Shown one piece after another: positions 12,220-25,600 of a DNA stretch of 64,000 nucleotides (position 1 is its first letter; each line of letters starts with the position of its first letter). The translations under genes were made by a program, and so were the position numbers. Source of the DNA: Darksidea phi (Eukaryota > Ascomycota > Dothideomycetes > Pleosporales > Lentitheciaceae); contig JASJFT010000185.1 in the NCBI GenBank assembly GCA_030770425.1, positions 1-64,000 of the forward strand, in the 5' to 3' direction. The notes below the pieces were generated by a model. It ran no database searches. It saw nothing but the letters and a program-made list of their open reading frames with translations, and was not told the DNA's origin.

Positions 12220-13053
12220 CAGAGCTTAGGAAATTGACCATCCCGGACCGCCGCGAACCGCACCGTGAAAGCGCTAGGATGTGATGTACCCGAGCGTGCT
12301 AAGATCTATTCTGGCCTATTCACCTCGCCCACATGTACCGCTTACGTAGGCCAGCCCCAGCTTAGAGCATGGGCCTAGTACATCTCTCTCAACACGAGGC
12401 CAGATAAATTGTTTTTCACGACAACAGGGCTGAAAGCCCAGACTGGGCCCGTTTTAGCGATAACAGGTTTGCACACAAATGTTGCATAGTTGCCAAGCGT
12501 GGGCAAGCCTTTCATGGGGCGGAAACGCCGACGGAGCGGGCTTTTCGAACATTCATGCTGGTTCCACCGCATTGACTTAGAGGTGCTATATAGTAATGCG
12601 GCTTTCATGGGAGGGGCTTGTCGCCCATTTGACCGATTTGGAGGCTGCTCTTGACCAGTTCGCTGGGTGTAAACGTCTCTGGCTGGCTGGCTGTTGGGTA
12701 CTATTCTTGTAAACGGCCCTTGTGCGGCTGTGTCTTAAAATCGTACCATGGGAATGCTAAGAACTTTGTACCTGGTATCAACTGATTCGCGGCCTGAAAC
12801 GGGCGTGCAATTGATCGCAAGGCTTGCAAAACTTGGGGGGAAGAGGGCGCGGCAAAATGGGCTTCTACGTTCAGTGTGCGGAAGGCAATCTGGAAGAGCC
12901 TCATAGCGTATGCCACACCCACTCATGATGAAAACACAATGTCTACGAGTACCTTCTACTATACCAAGCGAATGGCCTTCTATATCTAAAACAGTGCCCA
13001 TCTAATTTCCCAAAGGGATACCAAAACTCTGCGTGTCCTAGAAAAGAACGGAT
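12220..13053. other. intergenic, nothing recognised
   Basis: Lies downstream of the guanine deaminase gene (which ends at 13054). Only short, overlapping frames on the minus strand; no splice-supported gene, repeat or RNA seen. Confidence 0.4.
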
Positions 13054-14588
13054 CTATACCTTGATTCTGTCCGTTTTATGCACCAACCTGCCTCTAACCC
13101 AAACACCAGCACAATTCCTATCATCCCCACTATAAACCCACTTTTCAACCTTCTCCTCCCAGCTCTCCCACCCGAAGACGTCGACTGGTCCGCCGGCCTC
13201 TTCAAAGGACCCTTCACCCGTTTCCCCTTCTTTAGGTACACCGCCTAACCGGATCATCTGTGCATCAAACTCCTTTCCCACCTCAAATCCACCAACTTTA
13301 TCGGAGAGGCCTACAACGGCGGCACCGCCGCGGGTCGCAAGGTACAAAGCTTCGGCAGTGGAGAGCTTTGCAGCGTTGTCGGGGGAAGAGACGGAGGGTG
13401 ATTGCATAGCGACGAAGCGGGATGTCCAGATTGCTTGACGCACTTCTTCAAGGATGGATGGGGAGAAGCCACCCGAAATGTCCGTGCCTAAGCCGACTGT
13501 AATGCCTGCATTTAATAGCTCTCGAACCGGACAGCAGCCACTTGTTAAAGCGGTATTGGATGCCGGACAGTGACTGATCTTTGCTCCCCTAGCTTTGATG
13601 ATTTGTCGCTCTTCTTCTGAAACATGGACAGCGTGTGCGAGAATTGTCTTCGGTGTCAGAAGGTTGGCCGCGTCGTAGACGTTGGTGTAGGACGTGGATT
13701 CCGGAAAGAGTTCCTGCACGAGCGCGACTTCGTTTGTGGTTTCAGAGATGTGTGTTTGGACGTGCGCATCTGTTTCCTTTGCCAGTTTCCCAAGAGCAGA
13801 TAGGCAATCTGTTGTACAACTGGGTGCAAACCGGGGTGTGATTATTGGCTTCACGATATCGCCCTTCGGATCAATACCTCTGATGTAATCAATCGACTCC
13901 TTTGATGCCTCAACAGCACTCTCGATACACTCATCCCGGTAATACTCCGGACTCAACATGTTCATACATACACGTCCTACGAGTGCTCGTTGCCCTCGTT
14001 TGAGGCAGATGTCAGCCAAGAGGTTGGTTGCGGGCACGTGTTTGGTGGCGTAGTAGGCGCATGTCGTTGTGCCGTTTGATAGAGTTCGAGAAACAAAATT
14101 CGAATAGATGCGTTTAGCTTTGGTGAGACCAGAGAAGGAAGATTCGAGAGGGAAAGTGTATTGGTCCAGCCAGTCAAGGAGGGTAGTTTTGCCGAAGAGA
14201 CCGGTGTTTGGATGTTGTGATGCATGAGTGTGTGTATCTACCTTTTGGTTAGCTGAATTGTCCTATATATTAGACGCATAAAGTGTGTTGATAGGAAATG
14301 TAATGGGACATGGCTATATCCGCTTTCGAAGTGTCAGTTCTAAAATCACTCACCAATAAACCCCGGAAAAAAGAACCCATCCCTAACCTCCACAACCGCC
14401 GCCTCTCTCCACTCCCCGAACTTTTGCTTCACCCCCTCAAGCTCCACATCCCTCTCCACAAACTGAATCACACCCTCCTCATCAACCCCAATAACGCCTC
14501 TAGGGCAGACTTCCAAATCTGTTAGAGAGACGCAGTGCACAAATGCGCCAAGATATATGGTTTTCGAAATCGAAGCCGAGGCCGCCAT
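13054..14588 (-). CDS. GUD1: guanine deaminase
   Basis: Two exons: 14588-14354 and 14237-13054. The intron has a GTGAGT donor and TAG acceptor and splits a Gly codon; about 472 aa, normal for the family. It hydrolyses guanine to xanthine and ammonia in purine catabolism/salvage; cytosolic, zinc-dependent amidohydrolase superfamily. Motifs: DTHTHASQHP (HxH metal ligands at H81 and H83, directly after the splice), PRFAPSC, QTHISE (metal-ligand His), LAHAVH, HCPASN, and the metal Asp in GLGTDISGG. It is transcribed in the same direction as ARP9, about 490 bp downstream of it. Nothing appears missing. A broader chlorohydrolase role is possible but the motif set fits guanine deaminase well. Confidence 0.9.
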
Positions 14589-15074
14589 ATTGGTATGGAT
14601 GTGCGGGTATGATGCGAAGCTAGGGTAGCTGCAAGATCGGGAACTGGGACCGGGGGTCGGATGTAGAGGGGAGGACGTAGACCCGAGGTTATGTGCACGT
14701 CAAATTCTAGGGGATTTCTGGAAAAGAGTGAAGACCGCCGAAAAGCGAAAGGCAAGAAGAGAGCGGGTGAAGGAATGGTTGTAGGCTTTATCTACACATC
14801 GAGGTGCGGCTTGAGGTCAGAGCAAAAGCAAGTAGTGGGTCCGATACGGTTAGCGGCACATTGGCGGTTTCCGCCGGCCTGGTCGGCGCTCGCCGATGCG
14901 ATACTAGTTCACAATGACGATGTCTACGGTCAAATATTGAAGACGAAAATATTCAGTCTTTTCTCTATCAGGAATTCGCTACACCAAGAGCAGCCAAAGC
15001 CGCCTATTTGATCAACCCAGGATATCCTTTGCCAAAAACTCCACCAAGCATAGAGGTATTCAAGCCGCACGACA

Positions 15075-17129
15075 TCACAATGCATAATCGTGTATACCTG
15101 TCGGACCTTGATCGTTATAGTCCGGCCTGGTCATGTATCCCTTGCTCTGGCCCTGATCGACCACGAAGATGACTTTCGCTGCAACCTGTGCGCCCAAAAA
15201 CGTCGATTCGTCGAAGCCCACGTCTTTCCACTCTGGAAAGTACTCTGGTGGCTTCACAAACTTGATCGAAGTGGGTGTTTGACCGTGCGATGAGTGCACG
15301 TTGTGAGACATGCCTGGCATGAGTGGATTGCTGCCATGAGGCATCAGGTGCTGAGTTTGTGCGGTTGTGGCTGCATAAAGGAGAGGGTTGACGTGCGAAG
15401 GGGCGCCGCCGTGTGGGCCGAGCTGTGGCTGGGGTGTGTTCGCGCCGGTTCCGGTGGGCGTGGAGATGTTTGAGGGAATCTCAGAGGTGAAGATGGTGGC
15501 TGACGAGGGGGAGATGAGATACTTTGCCTGGATGGCCGCGAGGAGCGCCTCTTTGAAGCCTAATCGACATCAGTAAAACTCGACATGAAGTAAATAGACG
15601 GAAACCTCTGACCTCGCACCCTTGCTCCGTTGCCGCACACGATCAAAGAATCCCAGAGCTCGCTGCGCTTGTTCACTTCATCGACAGAGGATATTGTTCG
15701 GTGGACGGCGTCCGCTATTCTCTCCAGGACGCCACCACTTGCTGCCATGAAACGCTCCGTCCCGACCTCAAGTTCGCGTCTTATCGGGCCTGACCGTACA
15801 TTCCCTGTCTCAGCGGTCCCATTCGTTTCCACTGCCGATGTTGACTCAACATCTGCGCCTTCCGGTTTTCTCTGTGGGCCCTCGTCTAGTCGAGCTTCCA
15901 TCTCCGCTTGTTTTTCGCTTCCCAAGTTCATGCTCTTGAGGCTGTCGAGAAGAGCGTGGTCCTCGTACAAGAAGGTTACTTTCTCGCGTTTAGCGTTCGG
16001 CAATCTAACGGGTTTAGCTGCGGCCGCGGCTGCTGCTTGCGTGCCGCCCTTCTTTGCGGCCGCCTTTTCTAGTTTCTCCTTCTCTTTCTTCTCCAAGTAC
16101 TCGTTCATCTTGCCACCTGCTACGATGCTGGCGACATCAAGAACACCCTCATTTTCTTCGGCTGTGGCATCATCGCCGACTTCGGTATCTACTCCTGGCC
16201 CTCGTGGCGCATTGCCTATCGCCGCCGCCGCAGCAGGTCCAGAGGCAGTAGCCCCGGTAGATGCAGCTGCGGCAGGGTTCGATATCACGTCCTGCTCAGC
16301 TTCCCTGGTGCCCGGTAAAGGAACGTCTGGTGGGAGAATCTCGCACAGGGGGCTCTTTTTGAGCTGTTCGCACATGTCTCGATTCCAGGCTCTTGGCTTG
16401 AGCTTCGCGAGCAGCCCCTGAGTGAGCGCCTCTCCTCCGCATTCGACCAACGACGTCACGCGTCCCTGTGTGTGCGGTATAAACTCGCTGATAGCTGTAA
16501 CATCCACCTTGTCCTTGCCGACGTCCACGACTGTCGAGGTGTGCACTCCGTACGCCCATCCTGTCGCAAGAGCGGCGTCCATGAGGCCAAACGCGGGTGT
16601 CTTGAATTTTTCAAAGAAGAACTGTGTGAGCTTCTCGTGCTCTTTCGGCGTCCATACGGGTTGCGCGATGAGGAGGATCGGGGTGTGAAACGGCGGGTTC
16701 AGCGAGTTGTAGACGTGCGACATGAGCGCGAAGAAGCACGTCCAATTGACAATCCTGCCCTCTTGTATAGGCCAGACGGCGCCCTCTTCAGAAACGCGGT
16801 CCTCTTCGTATATGATTTCGTCTTCGGCGCCCTCTGCGATTGCTGTTGCAGGCGCCTCACCCTTGACAGCTCCATTCTGCCCCTCTGCAGGCCTGTCCTG
16901 CCGCCGCCGCACCTTGTAGGGTTCCCATTCTCCCTCTTTTTCGGCAGGGAACATGCGCGACCGCATGCGCAGACGGGCGGGAGTGAAAGACTCGGGCAGG
17001 CCCAGCTGCGCGAGCGTCGTCTCGGAGCCGGGCGCGATGATCTGCGCGGATGTCAGCACGTGGTGAAAAGCGACAGAGGGAGTGTCAGGCGGCGCATACA
17101 ATGATCTGCTCGTCCTTGAAGGGTGGCAT
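15075..17129 (-). CDS. ARP9: actin-related protein 9 (SWI/SNF and RSC subunit)
   Basis: Three exons: 17129-17100, 17041-15613, 15559-15075; about 647 aa. The first exon encodes only MPPFKDEQII and is joined by a 58-bp intron to IIAPGSETTLAQLGLPESF, the conserved Arp9 N-terminus. The open frame continuing upstream to 17248 is intron plus promoter read-through, so I chose the ATG at 17129. A second intron (15612-15560) splits a Gly codon within the ARVRG/FKEAL junction. Actin-fold segments are recognisable (LIAQPVWTPKEHEKL, TSTVVDVG, LVECGGEALT), separated by a long low-complexity acidic/Ala-rich insert typical of filamentous-fungal Arp9. Family role: with Arp7 it forms a module regulating the remodeler ATPase in the nucleus. 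The gene is divergent from NTE1 with 297 bp between start codons. Confidence 0.88.
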
Positions 17130-17426
17130 GGTGGGCCAATGGGCGGCGTAGTTGGCACCGCGTTTCTGAGGTGAAGCTCGTAAAATGGAGCTCGCGGCCG
17201 CGAACCTGGCGCAGCTGCACGCCAAGCCCGTCCCACTATCGCAGCCATGTCGACCGGTGCTGCTAGTCTGTGACGCTTGAATACCTTGCCACTACCCCCC
17301 AGCTACACTTCCAAGCTTCGCGATGCGTGTTTCTCCTCTGCGTCCCCTCCCACATCACCGAGACCCCGAAAAGGGACCACCCTGACCTTTGCGCGCAGTG
17401 CGTCGTTCCCCTCCCACTTAGACGCC
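17130..17426. promoter_or_regulatory. shared divergent ARP9/NTE1 promoter
   Basis: Exactly 297 bp separate the ARP9 ATG (minus, 17129) and the NTE1 ATG (plus, 17427). The only space for both promoters and 5' UTRs is this segment. It is pyrimidine-rich towards NTE1 and has no obvious TATA box. Co-regulation is inference. Confidence 0.5.
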
Positions 17427-20400
17427 ATGGCCGCCGCCGAAGCTGTGAGCTCCATCGCAAACAGCTCCTCCACCGCTCTCTTGAATGCGACCAGCGCCCT
17501 GCCCACCGCTGCAGCAGCTCTTCAGGCGACCGACAAGACACCCTCCGCTTTTGGCATCCTCGCCCGTGTTATTCTTACTGTCCTAAGTGTGTTGCCGGGC
17601 ACGCTCTACTGGATCATCACCTTCACGACCATCACTCTGCCAACATGGCTGTTCACGCTGTTTTCCATGAGCTTGACCTTCACTATGAACTTTACCACAC
17701 TGTAAGCCCTCAGTAGGAAGTACGTGGCATTCTCTAATCTGCGTAGAATGTTAATATTCATCTTCATCGTCTCCACCGTCAGCTACCTTGTGAGGTACCG
17801 TTACATGTCCCTCTATACAAGATTACCGCCCGAGCCTCAACGCGAAGAACCCCAGGTCGAAGTCTTTCCAGACACCCAAGAAGGCGACTCTAAGCGGGGC
17901 CTCTCCAACTACTTCGATGAGTTCCTCAGCGCTATCAAAGTGTTTGGCTACCTAGAGCGGCCCGTGTTCCACGAGCTCACGCGGACGATGCAGACGCGGA
18001 AACTCATTGCTGGGGAAACTATTCTCTTGGAAGAAGAGAAAGGGTTCTGCTTGGTAGTGGATGGCTTGGTGCAAATCTTTGTCAAGTCCAATCGGGATAA
18101 CTCCGACTCTGACGATGAAGAGGACATATCCGGAGGCCCGGCTGGAGGAGATGGAGCTCGTGGAGGCCATAGGCAAGGGTATCAGCTGCTTACAGAGGTA
18201 AAAAATGGCGCGCCGATGTCTTCGCTATTCTCCATTCTATCCCTATTCACCGAGGACGTCAAACTCCGCCACGAGGAAGAAGAAGATGGAGGCTCGGGCA
18301 TGAGTGTACCAGGCACCCCTCAAGAGAAAGGTCGGCCCTCAGTCTCTAGAAACAGTAGCTTCGCTTTTGATGACTCCAACCCGCATACACCAGCCGATGC
18401 GCCCGGAACACCGGCGCAATCCAGACACCGTAGAGCTCCGAGTCTCGCTAGTCCTACAGCTGATGGACGACTACCCCGTGTTCCGCCGCTAAATCTAGAC
18501 ATGAACGGGGATATCCACCGTGGCTCAAATCCTCATCTCAAAAGATCACAGTCTCGGTCCAAACCCAAATCCGCCCATCCCGACATTGTTGCAAGGGCTA
18601 CGGTCGACACGACGATCGCTATTATCCCAGCCACTGCCTTCCGTCGATTGACTCGCATTTATCCCAGAGCAACAGCGCACATCGTCCAAGTCATTTTGAC
18701 CCGACTGCAGCGGGTCACTCTAGCAACCGGTCACGCCTATCTGGGACTCACAAGCGAGGTTCTGCGGACGGAGAAATTGATGAACACATATACGACATAT
18801 GACTTACCCGGTTACTTGCGTGATTCGGCCTTGCAAAGGCTAAAGGACAAATTTGCCGAGGAAACAGAGCGCATTGGGCCGGAAGAAGGTATGAAGGGTA
18901 TTGCGCTCCATAACCCGGGTGCGGGGCGCCGGCGAAGGTCTAGTATATCACTTAGAAAAGACGCCACTACACACGCTCGCCTCGCAGCAGCCCGCGCATC
19001 GTCTGATTTGAACGGCGAGAGTCGTAGTAGAGTTAGGTCACCTGAACCCTCTGGTGGCAATGACAGAGTCAGCGCAGGGGACTTGTTGACCAATTCGCAC
19101 ATGCCTCGAGGCAGTGGTCGGACAGGGCGATACAGCTTCTCACAGCCGTTCAACCAGGACAACCGCCGTGATGTCCGGACTCCACTTGACTCACGTGCAG
19201 TCAATCCTTTCGCTTCGCCACTCACCCGTCCCGCTGCCCTACATCGCCAAGAATCGGTAGACGAGGCCACCGTTTTCAGAGAGTCCGTGCTTGATTGCAT
19301 GTTCAAGGCCATTGGTTTGACCGATTTGGAGAACCCTCTTCCAAAACCAGTCTCGGTCGAGCAATCTCCTCGTCTCGTCTCGTTCGATGCTAAACGACAA
19401 AAGGCCATCTTCAGTAATGCCTTTGGGTTCATGGACCCATTTGAAGCATCTCGCGACGGCGACTCTGAATCCGTTGTATCGGCATCGGCCTTCTCTACCT
19501 TGAGCGGCGTTGGCCACCAAAATATTGTAGAAGAGGCCGTCAATGATGTTGAGATTGTGTACTTCCCTAAAGGCGCAGTACTGGTCGAGCAGGGGGAGAG
19601 AAACCCAGGACTATACTATGTTATTGACGGGTTTCTGGATGTCAGCGTGCCTATCGAGGAGGAATCAGAACCAAATATCCTTGGCACGCTCCCCACTGCT
19701 TCGGAGCTAACTGACGCTGACTTCTTCGGCGCTCCGCTCAAGCGCTCAACAACTAGTAGTTCATTGTTGCATTCAAATGAGAATGGCAAAAAGAAGAAGA
19801 CGAGAAAGAGTCTGTTTCTGACCAAACCCGGTGGCCTAGTAGGTTATCTGGGGACAGTGTCATCTTATCGCTCTTTTGTAGATGTTACTGCAAAGACAGA
19901 CGTCTATGTCGGCTTTTTGCCCCGAGCATCAATCGAAAGGATTGTCGACCGATACCCTGTTGTATTGCTTACAATGGCAAAGCGGCTGACGACGCTACTT
20001 CCTCGTTTGATTCTGCACATCGACTTCGCACTTGAGTGGGTACAAGTCAACTCGGGGCAGGTGATTTACAACCAAGGAGACGAGAGTGACGCCATCTACA
20101 TCGTCCTTAATGGTCGACTCCGTGCAATTCAGGATGGCGAGAACTCCAGCATGAAAGTCATTGGCGAGTATGGGCAAGGCGATAGTGTCGGCGAGCTCGA
20201 AGTCCTGACTGAATCTGCGCGTCCCGGGTCGTTACATGCTATTCGCGATACAGAGCTAGCAAAGTTTCCAAAGACACTTTTCAACAGCCTCGCTTTAGAG
20301 CATCCCGGCATTACGATCAAGATATCCAAAATCATTGCTTCTCGGATGAGAGCCTTGGTGGATGACCCTTTATATGAACAAGGCAAAGAGCTCCGGTCCA

Positions 20401-22081
20401 AGGCCACGCGCAGCAACGTCTCCTCCACTGTCAACCTTCGAACCATCACCATTCTTCCCGTGACTGCTGGAATTCCGGTGGTAGAGTTCGCTAGTCGATT
20501 AATGAATGCGCTCAACCAGATTGGAACTCCAGGTGGCGTCGTCTCGCTCAATCAAGCGGCCATCCTCAACCACCTCGGCCGCCATGCATTCAACCGTATG
20601 GGCAAATTGAAGTTATCGCAATATCTTGCCGACTTGGAAGAGAAGTATGGCCTTGTCCTCTACGTGGCAGACACGCCAGTCAAGTCGCCATGGACGCAGA
20701 CCTGTATCAGCCAGGCAGATTGCATCCTGCTCGTTGGCGTAGCAGAGGGCACACCCAACATCGGAGAATACGAGCGTTTTCTTCTGACTACGAAGACTAC
20801 TGCCCGCAAGGAGCTCGTATTGCTACACTCGGAAAGATTTTGCCAGCCGGGGCTCTCGCGAAGATGGCTGCGTAACCGCCCATGGGTGAATGGTAGCCAT
20901 CATCACATTCAGATGCCATTCCGATCCACCGCTGAGCCCGTGCATCCTATTGGCCGCCGCTTTGGCACCGCTATCAAGCAGCGAGTCCAAGTTCTGCAGG
21001 CTGAAATCCAAAAATACACCTCACGCAGAGTCCGCCAGACACCCCTTTACTCCGCAGAGACACCGTTCAAAGGCGACTTCCATCGACTAGCGAGACGACT
21101 TTGCGGAAAGTCAGTCGGCTTGGTTCTTGGAGGTGGAGGTGCTCGTGGCTTGGCGCAAGTTGGCATTATCCGTGCCCTTGAGGAAGCCGGCATACCCATT
21201 GACATTGTCGGTGGAACATCCATTGGCGCATTCATTGGCGCGCTCTATGCCTGGGACGCTGATGTGGTGCCAATGTACGGAAGAGCAAAGAAGTTCGCTG
21301 GTCGTATGGGTAGCATGTGGAGGTTCGCTCTCGACCTCACATATCCTTCGTAAGTTTCCCACTCGATCAAGCCAAGAGTCTAGCTGACTATGGTAGTGCT
21401 TCATACACAACCGGCCATGAATTCAACCGAGGGATTTTCAAAACATTTGGTAACTCGCAGATTGAGGATTTCTGGCTGGAATATTACTGTAACACAACAA
21501 ACATCAGCAAGAGCAGGTCGCAGATCCACACTAGCGGCTACGTGTGGCGCTACGTACGAGCGTCCATGTCGCTCGCGGGCCTCCTTCCGCCACTCTGCGA
21601 CAACGGCAACATGCTTCTGGATGGTGGCTACATCGACAATCTCACAGTAACGCACATGAAGAGCCTGGGCGCCGATGTCATTTTCGCAATCGACGTCGGT
21701 AGCTTAGATGACGATACACCTCAGTCCTTTGGTGATTCCCTCTCGGGCTTCTGGGCGATTGTCAATCGCTGGAACCCCTTCTCCAACTATCCGAATCCGC
21801 CCACGCTCTCAGAGATACAGTCACGGCTGGCTTATGTATCTAGCTACGACGCACTAGAGCGAGCGAAGAACACGCCTGGATGCAGGTACATGCGTCCGCC
21901 CATCGACGCATACGGCACCTTGGATTTTGCAAAGTTTGACGAGATTTATCAGGTAGGTTACCAGTATGGGAAAGAGTATCTGGGACAGCTGAAAGAGCAG
22001 GGCATCTTGCCTGTAACGGAGGAGACGGAGAAGGAGAAGAACCTGCGGCGGACGACGGCGCCGAGACGGGCGAGTATATGA
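17427..22081 (+). CDS. NTE1: lysophospholipase NTE1 (patatin-like phospholipase)
   Basis: Three exons: 17427-17701, 17747-21349, 21397-22081; about 1520 aa, the usual length. It deacylates phosphatidylcholine to glycerophosphocholine at the ER membrane and links phospholipid turnover to lipid homeostasis. N-terminal hydrophobic segments span the first intron ([20 protein letters not shown], then [13 protein letters not shown]). Three cyclic-nucleotide-binding-like domains follow (about 160-210, 690-790, 850-960), separated by long Ser/Arg-rich disordered loops. The patatin domain shows the oxyanion GGGGARG, nucleophile S1250 in GTSIGA, and D1368 in DGGYIDN. I start at the ATG at 17427 rather than the in-frame 17277 because the later one begins the conserved, N-glycosylatable N-terminus; the upstream codons would overlap the ARP9 promoter. 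Confidence 0.93.
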
Positions 22082-22674
22082 GACGAGCGGCAACGAGCGG
22101 CAGATAGCAATGCACTGTTGGGAGATGTCGAAATGCAGCTGCATGCCTGTAAACAGAAGACACGGCCTCGACGCATCTACTATGCAATCGTAATGGGTTT
22201 GCCGGATGCGGAGAAGAATCCCATGGGGAGCTAAGTGATTACGTGAAAAAGGCCCGAGGAAAGTGTGGCGCAGACGATAGCGCGCTGCAATTGGCTGTGT
22301 CTCGTCATCCACATCCTGACGCGCCCGTCTGTGGCGGGAGCTTATCGGTGCCGAGCCGATAGGTTTTGCATCCTGGTACCTTTTCGGATAACGACGGCGA
22401 ACAATCGTCGAAGAATCATGTCGAGTCAGCTCACCGCCTTGATTTTTATCCTACTGCTTTGTAGTCTTTACGATCATAATTCAATTCTATCGTGGGAATC
22501 TGGCTCGAATTCTACTGCCCGTGTTGCGGACAGTGTGCTCATATTCAAGTGGCAAGCAAGCTTTGGGCTCCCTGTAACTAGCCCTCACCCCACTAGCCGC
22601 TTCGATATTGACAATCGTACAGACGTCGCCCACGGGCACCGGAGTCGTGCCATTGAGCACTTGAAGCAGCCACA
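22082..22674. other. NTE1 3' flank and GCV2 promoter
   Basis: 593-bp gap between two plus-strand genes. A long frame from 22265 runs through it and overlaps the GCV2 start in another register; I treat it as chance. No other feature seen. Confidence 0.4.
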
Positions 22675-25600
22675 ATGCGCACGGCAGTCCTCAAGACAGC
22701 TTGCTCTGCTGCTCGGGTCGCCCGCTCGCCATGCGCTGGCCAGCTTCCCCAGATTCGGTCGCTGCGAGTCTTTTCCACCGCCATCGCCTCGAGAGATGCC
22801 GTCAAGCCTACCGCAAGTCGAGGCTTTCATGCTACCAGCCCCGAAGACGTGCTCGAATCGAAGCCCGACCTCTCCGCGTCCATTCAGCCATTTCAGGCCC
22901 TCGATACCTTCCCGCGCCGACACATTGGCCCGTCTGCTGCGTCGGCCCAGGATATGCTCAAGGCACTAGATCCTCCAGCGGGTTCTCTAGATGAGTTCGT
23001 CAAGCAGGTAATTCCGGCAGACATTCTGTCATCCCGAGAGCTCGAAATTGGCCAATTGTCACCCAAGCGGGTGCCGGAGGAATGGAAAAAGCAGGGCGTT
23101 CCAGAGAGCAGATTTCTGGAGTTCGCTGGCAAAATTATGCAGGAGAATGTTCCTGGTCACAGCTTCATAGGCTGTGGTTACTATGGAACCACGGTCCCTG
23201 AAGTCATCAAGAGGAACGTCTTGGAGAATCCTGCGTGGTACACGAGCTATACTCCGTATCAGCCCGAAATCAGTCAGGGACGCCTAGAGTCGCTGCTCAA
23301 CTTCCAGACTATGGTTTCGGATCTGACCGGCCTCGATATCGCTAATGCATCGGTCCTCGATGAACCCACCGCCGCCGCCGAAGCCATGACCATGTCGCTC
23401 GGGATGCTCCCACTCGCCCGCCAAAAGCGTGCAAACAAGACTTTCCTTGCCTCTAGCACGTGTCATCCCCAAACACTAGCCGTACTCCACTCCCGCGCTG
23501 AGGGCTTCGGCATAACGATAGAGATTGGGGACGTTCTGGAGAACAACAGCAAACGGGTAGAAGAGCTCGGCGATGATCTGGTGGGCGTTTTGGCACAGTA
23601 TCCGGACACGGAGGGGGGAGTGCACGATTTCCGTGAACTTGCAGACAAGGTACACAAACAGGGGGCCATTTTCAGCGTGGCTACAGATCTCCTCGCCCTG
23701 ACACAGCTCACGCCGCCCGGAGAATTTGGCGCCGATATTGCGTTTGGCAACGCACAGCGCTTCGGCGTACCTCTTGGCTACGGCGGGCCGCATGCGGCCT
23801 TCTTTGCATGCGCAGAGAAATATAAGCGCAAGATTCCTGGGCGCCTGATTGGTCTGTCGAAGGACAGGCTGGGGAATCCCGCTGCCCGACTTGCTCTGCA
23901 AACCAGGGAGCAGCACATTCGGCGCGAGAAGGCAACAAGCAACATCTGCACTGCGCAAGCTTTGCTAGCTAACATGAGCGCCATGTACGCTGTGTACCAT
24001 GGGCCACATGGCCTCAATGCCATTGCAAGACAAGTCGTAGCGTCGACCCGCCGACTGCAACAAATGCTCATAAATTTGGGCTTTCAGACGGGCCAGCGTG
24101 GGAAATTGGACAACGCGCCGGCGCCATTCGATACGTTTGTCGTCGCCACGGGTGACAACACCTCGTCCATCGTTGCCGAGTGCGAGAAGCATTCTCTCCA
24201 TGTCCGGCAGATCGATAACCGCCACATTAGTCTTTCCCTTGACGAGTCAATCACCCACCGCGTCGTATCCCAACTTGTGCACTTGTTTAAAAAATATGGC
24301 AACGGCGCTGAGAATGCTGGGATCTTGGACGTCACGGAGACCGTAGATGCTGAACCTCCGGCTGGGTTCAAAAGAACGAGCCCTTACCTCACTCATCCTG
24401 TCTTCAATTCACATCACTCGGAAACGGAACTTCTAAGATACATACACCACCTTCAGTCCAAGGATCTCTCACTCGTGCATTCTATGATACCGCTGGGGTC
24501 ATGCACGATGAAGTTGAACGCAACTGCGGAAATGGCTCCAGTGTCCTGGAGCACCGTTTCCAATCTGCACCCGTTTCTGCCTTTGACCAGAGCAAAGGGC
24601 TACCACAAAATGATTGAACAGTTAGAGGGCGATTTAGCCAATATTACGGGTTTCCATTCAGTGTCGCTACAGCCCAATTCTGGCGCGCAAGGAGAGTTCA
24701 CCGGTCTCCGAGTTATTCGAAAGTACCTCGAACAACAGCCTGGCAAGAAGCGAGATATTTGCTTGATTCCAGTATCCGCTCATGGTACCAATCCCGCAAG
24801 CGCTGCAATGTGCGGTATGAGGGTGATACCCATCAAGTGTGATGCCGGGACTGGGAATCTGGACATGGAAGATCTCAAAGCGAAGTGCGAGAAGCACAGC
24901 GAGGAACTCGGCGCCATCATGGTCACGTACCCCAGTACATTCGGTGTGTTCGAGCCTAAGATCAAGGAGGTCTGCAATCTCATTCACGAACACGGTGGTC
25001 AGGTGTATATGGACGGGGCCAACATGAATGCGCAAATTGGTCTCTGCTCACCCGGGGAGATTGGAGCTGACGTTTGCCATCTCAATCTACACAAGACCTT
25101 CTGCATACCCCACGGCGGAGGCGGACCCGGGGTGGGACCCATTGGCGTAAAGGAACACCTCTCAGAATTCCTGCCGGGCCATTTGCGCGGCGAAGTTGGC
25201 GGAAAGAACGCGATCCAGCCTGTTAGTGGCGCCCCTTGGGGTAGCGCAAGCATTCTACCTATCAGTTGGGCCTACATCAAGATGATGGGATCCGTCGGTC
25301 TCACGCAAGCCACGAAGATCACGCTCCTCAACGCAAACTACATCCTCTCCCGCTTAAAACCTCACTATCCCATCCTCTACACTAACGGGAACGGTCGCTG
25401 CGCTCACGAGTTCATCCTTGACGTGCGCAAATTTAAAGAAACCGCCGGCATAGAAGCCATTGACATCGCCAAGCGCCTTCAGGATTATGGCTTCCACGCG
25501 CCCACTATGTCCTGGCCCGTCGCCAATACGCTAATGATCGAACCCACCGAGTCTGAGAGCAAAGATGAGCTTGACCGCTTCTGTAACGCGCTCATCTCGA

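Noticed and set aside
17130..17248. Upstream extension of the ARP9 frame
   Set aside because: The conserved MPPFKDEQII exon at 17129 and a 58-bp intron explain the family N-terminus; the extension is non-conserved.
22265..22969. 234-codon plus frame upstream of and overlapping GCV2
   Set aside because: It overlaps the conserved GCV2 N-terminus in another register and shows no domain; it is chance reading through the promoter.
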